NCBI GenBank assembly: GCA_017629455.1
Contig: JAGBXE010000122.1
Coordinates: 1-11,938, forward strand
Length of the DNA: 11,938 bases
Direction: 5' to 3'
Source of the DNA: Kiritimatiellia bacterium
GTDB lineage: Bacteria; Verrucomicrobiota; Kiritimatiellia; RFP12; UBA1067
Shown here one piece after another: positions 5,838 to 11,938 of this stretch (position 1 is the stretch's first letter; every line of letters starts with the position of its first letter). A model generated the notes under the pieces. That model was not told the DNA's origin, ran no database searches, and saw only the letters and a program-made list of their open reading frames with translations. The position numbers and the translations under genes are program-made.

Positions 5838-8800
5838 GGAGTATCGCTTTCTTTTAATGCGTCGGCGGCAGATCCGATTTCGGCTATCTTGCGCCGCGCA
5901 TTGGAACCCTTAAGGTCTATTACTTTCGCAATTACATTTGAAGAATTGCGATAGAATACCGCTCTAGAGCCCTTTGCATCAACGCGCGAAACTTGTGCCA
6001 TCGCGCAGCGAACGCGTAAAGCGGCAATCCTGACAAATTCATCAGCAGCGCTCGGCAGCGGCCCGAATCTATCTTTCATTTCATCGGCGAGTGCCTTAAC
6101 CGTATGCAAATCTTGCGCTTCTGCAAAGCGCTTTAGAAGCGTCATCCTTAAGACGTCTTCTTCAATGTACTCTACGGGTATTCGTGGGTGTGCGAAATCG
6201 AGGTTCAGGTGCACATCGATTACGTCTTTTACGCGCTCGCCCTTTAAACGGGCGATTGTACGTTTTAATAATTGGCAGTAAAGATTAAAGCCAACGGCTG
6301 CGATATGGCCTGACTGTTGAGAGCCTAGGAGATTGCCGGCTCCGCGCAGTTCTAGGTCGCGGACGGCTAGATTAAAGCCAGAGCCCAGCCCTTGGTGGCG
6401 CTTAAGCGCGGCGAGGCGCTCTCTTGCTTCAGAGTCAATATCGCCGGAAGCTGGCAGTAAGAAGTATGCCATACCTTGGACAGACGATCTCCCCACGCGC
6501 CCGCGCAACTGGTAAAGATCGGACATTCCGAACGTTTCGGCGCGGTCGATTAAAATTGTGTTTGCACGAGGTATGTCGATGCCGCTTTCAATGATAGTCG
6601 TTGAAAGAAGGATATCAAACTCGCCACGTTCAAACGCGCGCATTTTTTTAGCTAGCGTCATCGCGTCCATTTGGCCGTGCGCAACTACGATACGCGCTTT
6701 CGGGCAAAGTGCGGCGAGTCTTTTCCTAGCCTTGTCTATCGACATTACTCTATTGTGGAGAAAATATACTTGCCCGCCACGAGCGATTTCGCGCTCAATT
6801 GCAGAGGTGATAGTTTCGTCGTTATCAAGTACGATGTGCGTTTCTACCGCTACGCGCTCACGCGGCGGTGAGCGCAGAAGCGATAAATCGCGTGCGCCTG
6901 TCATTGAGAGGTAGAGCGTGCGCGGAATAGGCGTTGCTGAAAGGGTAAGAACGTCGGCAGTTTCTCTAAGGCGCTTTAGAAATTCCTTTTGCCGCACGCC
7001 GAAACGCTGCTCTTCGTCTATTATAATTAGCCCAAGGTCGCGGAAGCGAATCTTTGAAGAGAGGATTGCGTGCGTGCCGATGACGATATCGCATACGCCA
7101 GTTTCAAGTCTGTTGAATGTGCCTTCGTGCGTACCTTTCGTCTGAAAGCGCGATACCGACTCGATGCGCACAGGCGTACCGTCAAAGCGAGCTGTGAAGG
7201 TTTCAAAATGCTGTTCAGCCAAAACTGTTGTCGGCGCAAGAACTGCCACTTGGCGGCCATTCATGACAGCAATGTAAGCCGCCCTCATCGCAACTTCTGT
7301 TTTACCGTACCCAGCATCTCCGCACACTAGGCGATCCATCGGTTTCTCGGAAGCAAGGTCTGCATCAATTGCTTCGATCGCTGAAAGCTGGTCGGGAGTT
7401 TCTTCATATGGGAATGCCGCATCAAATGCTTCGCGCCCATCGCAGTTGATGTCGTACTTAAAGCCTGGGGCCGTTTCTCGTTTAGCCTGCGTTTCGAGAA
7501 GGGCGGCAGCCAAATCGCAAACGGCTTTTTGCGCGTCTTTCCTGTCTTTATCCCACCGCTTGCCGTCGAGCCTATGTAGAGGTGCGCTTTCGCCTTTTAC
7601 GCCTACGTATCTAGACAAGAGATGCGCGTGAGAGCAGGGAACGTGGAGCTTGCCGCCATCGGCGTATTCAATCGTATAGACTTCGTTTCGGTGGCCATCA
7701 ACCAAGATTTCGGAAGAGCCTATGTATCTACCTACGCCATAGTCGAGGTGGACAACGAGTTCGCCTGGTTCAAGGTCGTCGAAGTCAGAAATGCGTTGGC
7801 CGTGGATGCCACTTCCAGAACGCCTTGAATGTGCCTTGCGTTTCGTAAATACTCTATCGGCCTTCGTCACTACTATGAACTTGCCGTCCAGTTCGAAGCC
7901 GCCGCTAAGAGCGTCTAAAGAAAGTATTTCCAAGCCGCGTGATCTGGCGCTTGAAATGTGTTTGTCAAGGCGCCTGCGGGCAGATTCGAAAAGTTCGGGA
8001 TGGTGTGCTTCGCCGGCACCTAATTCAGCGAAACCTGGTAGCGGAGATGTATGAAAACTGTAGACGCTTACGCCCTGTGGGGGCGGCTCGCCAATGTAGA
8101 CGGTAAATGGCGCCTTCTCACGCGAGGCAGCCTTTGGGAGCGAGTATTCGCAATGTTTAATCGCCAAGATTGCCGCGTTTTCAGGGAGAATGTCGATAAG
8201 GTGTGAAGCGTTTTCTCCTTCGTCGCCATTTACTTCAACGGGCAAAAATTCAGCTCTTAAGATTCGTTTTACCGAGATCTGTGTTGCAGGATCAAATGCC
8301 CGTATTGATTCAAGTTCGTCGCCGAAGAATTCAATTCGAACGGGAAACTCTTCGCCGGGGCACCAAGCGTCGATAATACCGCCGCGAACGGAAAAGTCGC
8401 CTTCCTGCTCGACTTGCGCAAGGCGGGAGTAGCCGATTTTGGCAAGGCGCTCGCTAAGCTCCGAAAAGCTCGGTTGCGGGCTTGATGCATTTTCATCTAA
8501 AACCGATACCGTTACCGACGGCATCGACTCAGACGGCAACGGCGCAGAAAGAGCAGAAGAAGGCGCTACAACAACTGCCGCGTACGGCAGATACGCCCAT
8601 GATTTCAGCGCCGATGCAGTTTTTAGCCTGAGCGCGAGGGCTGATTTTTCTCCGTCAAGAAGCGGTGGAAATTCGAGGATTCTCGTTTCTTTCGCCGAAT
8701 CGATATTTTGTGTTAAAGTCTTTAGGTCGTCGAGCAGCTGTTCCGCATCGGGAATACCGGCGGTAACAGCGAGAACTATCCTATTTGCTCCGTTTGTGTT

Positions 8801-8920
8801 TGAGGCTAGCGAGAGCGCGGCAAAAGCGTTGGCGCAGCCCGACTGCTGAGGGATGCATACAGAACAAGTTTCCAGCGGAGGCTGGAAACTTTCTGAGAAA
8901 AGCTTTAGCGCATCGAACAT
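5834..8920 (-). CDS. mfd: Transcription-repair coupling factor Mfd
   Basis: This 1028-residue protein displaces RNA polymerase stalled at DNA lesions and recruits UvrA. Its order is a UvrB-like N-terminal region (about 1-250, including the 'GDFSVRGGIIDAW' UvrB-interaction segment at 174-186) and the RNA-polymerase interacting domain (about 380-440, 'HLDYGVGRYIG' at 391-401). The RecG-like translocase has Walker A GDAGYGKT at 534-541, DEEQ at 635-638, SAT at 661-663, 'TTIIESGIDIP' at 774-784 and motif VI QLRGRVGRS at 804-812. A C-terminal TRCF domain covers about 900-1000. It is some 120 residues shorter than E. coli Mfd (1148), mainly in the N-terminal half, but the motor motifs are complete. 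The ATG at 8920 has only a weak GAAGA-like SD. It lies 17 bp after the beta-CASP nuclease gene, so the two are likely co-transcribed. Confidence 0.97.
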   Translation of the reverse strand: MFDALKLFSESFQPPLETCSVCIPQQSGCANAFAALSLASNTNGANRIVLAVTAGIPDAEQLLDDLKTLTQNIDSAKETRILEFPPLLDGEKSALALRLKTASALKSWAYLPYAAVVVAPSSALSAPLPSESMPSVTVSVLDENASSPQPSFSELSERLAKIGYSRLAQVEQEGDFSVRGGIIDAWCPGEEFPVRIEFFGDELESIRAFDPATQISVKRILRAEFLPVEVNGDEGENASHLIDILPENAAILAIKHCEYSLPKAASREKAPFTVYIGEPPPQGVSVYSFHTSPLPGFAELGAGEAHHPELFESARRRLDKHISSARSRGLEILSLDALSGGFELDGKFIVVTKADRVFTKRKAHSRRSGSGIHGQRISDFDDLEPGELVVHLDYGVGRYIGSSEILVDGHRNEVYTIEYADGGKLHVPCSHAHLLSRYVGVKGESAPLHRLDGKRWDKDRKDAQKAVCDLAAALLETQAKRETAPGFKYDINCDGREAFDAAFPYEETPDQLSAIEAIDADLASEKPMDRLVCGDAGYGKTEVAMRAAYIAVMNGRQVAVLAPTTVLAEQHFETFTARFDGTPVRIESVSRFQTKGTHEGTFNRLETGVCDIVIGTHAILSSKIRFRDLGLIIIDEEQRFGVRQKEFLKRLRETADVLTLSATPIPRTLYLSMTGARDLSLLRSPPRERVAVETHIVLDNDETITSAIEREIARGGQVYFLHNRVMSIDKARKRLAALCPKARIVVAHGQMDAMTLAKKMRAFERGEFDILLSTTIIESGIDIPRANTILIDRAETFGMSDLYQLRGRVGRSSVQGMAYFLLPASGDIDSEARERLAALKRHQGLGSGFNLAVRDLELRGAGNLLGSQQSGHIAAVGFNLYCQLLKRTIARLKGERVKDVIDVHLNLDFAHPRIPVEYIEEDVLRMTLLKRFAEAQDLHTVKALADEMKDRFGPLPSAADEFVRIAALRVRCAMAQVSRVDAKGSRAVFYRNSSNVIAKVIDLKGSNARRKIAEIGSAADALKESDTP
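8866..8891 (-). repeat. Perfect 11-bp inverted repeat with 4-nt loop inside the 5' end of mfd
   Basis: Arms 8866-8876 and 8881-8891 are exactly complementary around the loop 8877-8880. In the mfd mRNA this forms a hairpin from about nucleotide 30 to 55 after the A of the ATG (codons 10-19), with loop CUCC preceded by C. No U-tract follows, so it is not a standard terminator. Confidence 0.75.
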
Positions 8921-8937
8921 GCGTTCTTCGAAGTTTG

Positions 8938-10338
8938 TCAGTCGATTTCAAACGACTGCCCGGGCGCTGGCGCAAACGAGTTTTTAATGCCCATGTCTTT
9001 AAGAATGTCGACCATCGCCGAAACCTTGTCGATTTCGCCGTGTACGGCAAAAGCGTAGCGCACATTGTCTTTAACTTCGCTAATCCAGTTGGAAAGCCCC
9101 GCACGGTCGGCGTGAGCGGAGAGGGCGTTTATCACTTCAACTTGCGCTTTAAGTGGAACTTCTTCGCCAAAGACCTTGATTGTTTCTCTTCTCTCGACAA
9201 TGCGCCTACCGAGAGTGTTTTCTGCCTGGTAGCCGCATATAAGAATTATATTATTGGGATCTTGGACGCAATGCTTGAGATGGTGTACAACACGCCCGCC
9301 TTCGCACATTCCTGACGCGGCAATGATAATCATTGGGCCGGGAGTATCGTTAAGCGCCATCGACTCTTCCGGTGAGCCTACAAAGACCATGCCTGGGTAT
9401 TCTAGAGGGTTAATTCCGCGTGCGATTACAGCTTTTGCCTCATCGTTGTAGACTTCGCCGTGGGAAGCGTAAATACGAGTAGCTTTTTGAGAGAGAGGCG
9501 AGTCGATGTAGAGTTTTACTTCACGCGGAACTTTGCCGCGTTCGTACAACTTGTTGAGATAGTAGATGATTTGTTGAGTTCTGCCGACGGAGAATGCGGG
9601 GATGAGAAGTTTTGCGTTGAGCCTGTCGATTTTCTTTAGGAGTTGCTCCAGCTTAAGTTCAACATCGTCGGCTGAGGGGTGGTAGCGTTCGGCGTATGTC
9701 GATTCTACAAGTAGAATATCCGCACCCGAAGGATATTCAAAGTGGCGCAAAATGGGCTGATTTGGCTGGCCGAGATCGCCGGTAAAGAGAAGCCTGTGTG
9801 CTTTGCCTTTTGGCGGTTTTATGTCGAGTTGTACGAGAGCAGAACCTAGAATGTGGCCGGCGTTGAAAAATTCAAGTGTTATCCCGGGGGCTATTTCTCG
9901 CGGTTCGTGCATATGCGTGGGAACAAAAAGGTGCATCAAAGTGTCGACATCCTGCTCGTCGTAAAGAGGTTCGAAAAGATTTTTCCCGGCTCTCTTGCGC
10001 TTCTTGTTGACGTATTCAAGGTCGCGCTTTTGAAGAAAACAAGAATCGCGCAGAAGTACATTGCACAACTCCACTGTTGACTGCCGCGCAAAAACTCTGC
10101 CGCGGAAACCCTGCCTTACGAGCTGGGGTAGGTTTCCTGAATGGTCGATATGCGCGTGCGAGAGAATTACATAGTCGATTTTCGCGGGATTAACAGGAAT
10201 ATTCCTGTTTTTCTCAAACGCTTCTTTGCGGCGCCCTTGGTAAAGCCCGCAGTCTAGTAAAATGCGCTTGCCGTTAGCTTCGACGAGATGCATTGATCCA
10301 GTCGTAGTCTGCGCTGCTCCATAGAAAGTTATTTTCAT
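8938..10338 (-). CDS. Metallo-beta-lactamase fold, beta-CASP family ribonuclease (CPSF73/Ysh1-like)
   Basis: This 466-residue cytosolic protein has no signal peptide and shows all metallo-beta-lactamase and beta-CASP motifs. They are D29 (LLDCG), HAHIDH at 61-66 (motif 2), H162 in 'GHILGS' (motif 3), D188 in 'FTGDLG' (motif 4), E212 in 'VESTY' (beta-CASP motif A), H409 in 'SAHAD' (motif B) and H433 in 'VHGE' (motif C). The beta-CASP insert lies roughly at 210-400, with 'PAFSVGRTQ' at 247-255 and 'ASGMCEGGR' at 341-349. This set is typical of the CPSF73-like branch of RNA endo/exonucleases rather than RNase J, which is longer. The RNA target is unknown. The gene starts 45 bp after the surface-protein gene and ends 17 bp before mfd, all on one strand. 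No SD precedes the ATG at 10338. Confidence 0.93.
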   Translation of the reverse strand: MKITFYGAAQTTTGSMHLVEANGKRILLDCGLYQGRRKEAFEKNRNIPVNPAKIDYVILSHAHIDHSGNLPQLVRQGFRGRVFARQSTVELCNVLLRDSCFLQKRDLEYVNKKRKRAGKNLFEPLYDEQDVDTLMHLFVPTHMHEPREIAPGITLEFFNAGHILGSALVQLDIKPPKGKAHRLLFTGDLGQPNQPILRHFEYPSGADILLVESTYAERYHPSADDVELKLEQLLKKIDRLNAKLLIPAFSVGRTQQIIYYLNKLYERGKVPREVKLYIDSPLSQKATRIYASHGEVYNDEAKAVIARGINPLEYPGMVFVGSPEESMALNDTPGPMIIIAASGMCEGGRVVHHLKHCVQDPNNIILICGYQAENTLGRRIVERRETIKVFGEEVPLKAQVEVINALSAHADRAGLSNWISEVKDNVRYAFAVHGEIDKVSAMVDILKDMGIKNSFAPAPGQSFEID

Positions 10339-10383
10339 ATGCTTTATAAAACCTAATAATGCGTGATTAAACTCCGGTGGATT

Positions 10384-11938
10384 TTACCGTATTGTAATTA
10401 TCGCACCGGCAGTTATGATTTCATTAAGGTAGATTGTTCCGTTTTTAAGTTCGAATACGCCGGCAATATTCTTCTGGCCCGTTCCTTTAAGCCTAAACTT
10501 GGAAACGTCAATAGTGGTGCTGCCGGAGATTTTCGCAACGGCTATTGGCTTTGGCAATGGCATGCGCGGCAGGGGATTTTCGAGTGTGCGCCCAGCGTTT
10601 ACCGTGATTAAACCAGACAATGCGCAATCTTCGAAATTGACGGCTCCTTCGCCTGCATTAAGCGTATCGTCAAACTCGACAGGAAGCTTAGCCTTATAAA
10701 TCGTAGCGCCTTTAATTGTGCCAGCACCCTTGAAGCCGTTACCCTCAAGCGTTTGGTTGCAGTTTGAGAAATCGACTGTGCTAGCCTCGTTTATCGCTTC
10801 AACCGTTCCCTTGAAAAGGGCGGTACCGTCGGCAAATGCAATAGTTCCAAGCCCCGCATTGACTACGCCGCCTTCGCCGGTGAATGGAGCTTCAGTAGTA
10901 AATGTGCAACCTTCTGCTGGGCTTAAGATCGCGCCTCTGCCGCGCATTTCGTAAATAACATGGCCGTTTTGCGATGCGGGATACGTTTTGTCGCCATTGT
11001 TAGCGTCGTACACCCATTTGCCGTTGTCGAAGGCGATTGTAAAATCGCGGTTTTGAGCGGGCTCGTTAATTCCTGAGAACATAAATGTCGAGCCGCCCCT
11101 TACAAGTATTTCGCCGTAAAGGCGGTTGTCGTTGCCTTTGTTGAATGATACGGGCTTGCCGTCTTCGGTTGAAAATGTAGAGCCGTTATCAAGGTCTAAT
11201 TCAAGAGAGCCGTCGAGATTGGCTTTTTCTGTAGTGTACATCTGCGAAGCGTTGAGGTGGTAGCGAACTATTGCTCTTGTGCCAGTGCCCGCGTAACCGC
11301 GCGAAAGGTAGCCGCCGCCGCTAGAGGAAAATGAGTATGTTCCATTTGTTATCGCGTATACGATCGAGCTGTTGGCGTCGGTGCAAGAATAACCGGGCAT
11401 TGTGGCTTTTACTGCAAGCCTTGCGCCATTAATTATTTTAATGACTGAGTGTTGGTTCTTAAGTTTAGAGCTGTTCTGCCAGCCGTTATACACGTAGTTA
11501 GCTTCTGTGCAATCGAAGAATACGTTATCTAAGGTAAGTGTTTGTCCGCCGGTTCCTGACGAAGTTGGTAAGCCCACCATCGTAACGCCTAAAACTCGTG
11601 CTCTTGAGTTGCCGTGGCCGGCGAAGCGCAGTTCGCCTTCGGCAACTCCGAGTGTAGTGTGGATGTCGGAAGGTTCGGATCCGTCTTCCGGGAATGTGGC
11701 ATTGTGGTTCGTGGAGTTTACGTCGGGGGAGGAAGCCTGTGGGCCGGTGTGAACAGGGCATACCATGTACGTCGTGTCGGCCGGGATGTCGATTGTCAGC
11801 GTTCCCGTGCCGCGTTTTACCCAGCGGCCTTTAGTCGCATTGAAGTTTGAAATCGTGGTGTCGCAATCAGCTTTGAGGACAATTGTGGAGTTGGTGTCAA
11901 CGGCAGTTAGTGTTATATTAGCGGGAATATTGAGAGGC
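10384..11938 (-). CDS. C-terminal part of a large autotransporter-repeat (PATR-like) surface protein, 5' end beyond window
   Basis: The frame is open from the window edge to TAA at 10384, giving 517 residues of a longer protein; the ATG at 11766 is internal. The visible part is low in charge, rich in Gly, Thr, Asn, Ser and Ala, and built of short beta-strand units such as 'GGSTFMFSG' and 'VNAGLGTIAFADG'. It carries one clear passenger-associated repeat ('RWVKRGTGTLTID' at about residues 38-50 of the fragment). This is the style of right-handed beta-helix secreted proteins. The C-terminus ends '...AGAIITIR' with no visible autotransporter beta-barrel, LPXTG, PEP-CTERM or other anchor. Cysteines are few. 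The ligand or function cannot be inferred. No terminator separates it from the downstream nuclease gene. Confidence 0.75.
   Translation of the reverse strand, partial: PLNIPANITLTAVDTNSTIVLKADCDTTISNFNATKGRWVKRGTGTLTIDIPADTTYMVCPVHTGPQASSPDVNSTNHNATFPEDGSEPSDIHTTLGVAEGELRFAGHGNSRARVLGVTMVGLPTSSGTGGQTLTLDNVFFDCTEANYVYNGWQNSSKLKNQHSVIKIINGARLAVKATMPGYSCTDANSSIVYAITNGTYSFSSSGGGYLSRGYAGTGTRAIVRYHLNASQMYTTEKANLDGSLELDLDNGSTFSTEDGKPVSFNKGNDNRLYGEILVRGGSTFMFSGINEPAQNRDFTIAFDNGKWVYDANNGDKTYPASQNGHVIYEMRGRGAILSPAEGCTFTTEAPFTGEGGVVNAGLGTIAFADGTALFKGTVEAINEASTVDFSNCNQTLEGNGFKGAGTIKGATIYKAKLPVEFDDTLNAGEGAVNFEDCALSGLITVNAGRTLENPLPRMPLPKPIAVAKISGSTTIDVSKFRLKGTGQKNIAGVFELKNGTIYLNEIITAGAIITIR

Noticed and set aside
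10343..10348. TATAAA box on the minus strand 4 nt before the nuclease ATG
   Set aside because: Too close to the ATG for a normal transcription start, with no convincing -35; could be chance in A/T-rich intergenic DNA.
10384..11766. 460-residue gene starting at the ATG at 11766
   Set aside because: The frame continues open and with repeat-like coding sequence to the window edge, so this ATG is an internal methionine.

Overview
The window reads as chromosomal DNA of an uncultured or little-studied bacterium. It has moderate G+C and dense coding, and some genes have a clear Shine-Dalgarno sequence while others do not. Two things point weakly to the Planctomycetes-Verrucomicrobia-Chlamydiae group (for example Kiritimatiellota, Lentisphaerota or Verrucomicrobiota). 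One is a dehydroquinase-shikimate dehydrogenase fusion, an arrangement known from chlamydiae and plants. The other is a large surface protein with an autotransporter-type beta-strand repeat. This placement is inference; there is no rRNA or other marker here.

Layout. Positions 1-818 (minus strand) hold an AzlC/AzlD pair for branched-chain amino acid export; AzlD runs off the left edge. A 150-bp divergent promoter region (819-968) separates it from a zinc-dependent medium-chain dehydrogenase (969-2069, plus), whose lysine codon bias suggests high expression and which ends in a strong intrinsic terminator. Next comes a 784-residue fusion (2167-4521, plus) of chorismate synthase (AroC), type I 3-dehydroquinate dehydratase (AroD) and shikimate dehydrogenase (AroE). 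It is followed after 32 bp by a GntP-family permease (4554-5831, plus).

The right half is all minus strand: mfd (5834-8920), a beta-CASP metallo-beta-lactamase ribonuclease (8938-10338) and the C-terminal 517 residues of a large repeat-containing surface protein (10384-11938), which continues past the right edge. The permease and mfd converge with 2 bp between their stop codons. The nuclease and mfd are 17 bp apart and probably share a transcript.

The most notable item is the AroC-AroD-AroE fusion. It joins steps 3, 4 and 7 of the shikimate pathway in one polypeptide, with very short linkers and several unusual residues at signature positions. Second is a perfect 11-bp inverted repeat with a 4-nt loop inside the first 20 codons of mfd. 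No CRISPR array, tRNA, rRNA, insertion sequence or prophage was seen, and no gene-free stretch exceeds 150 bp.
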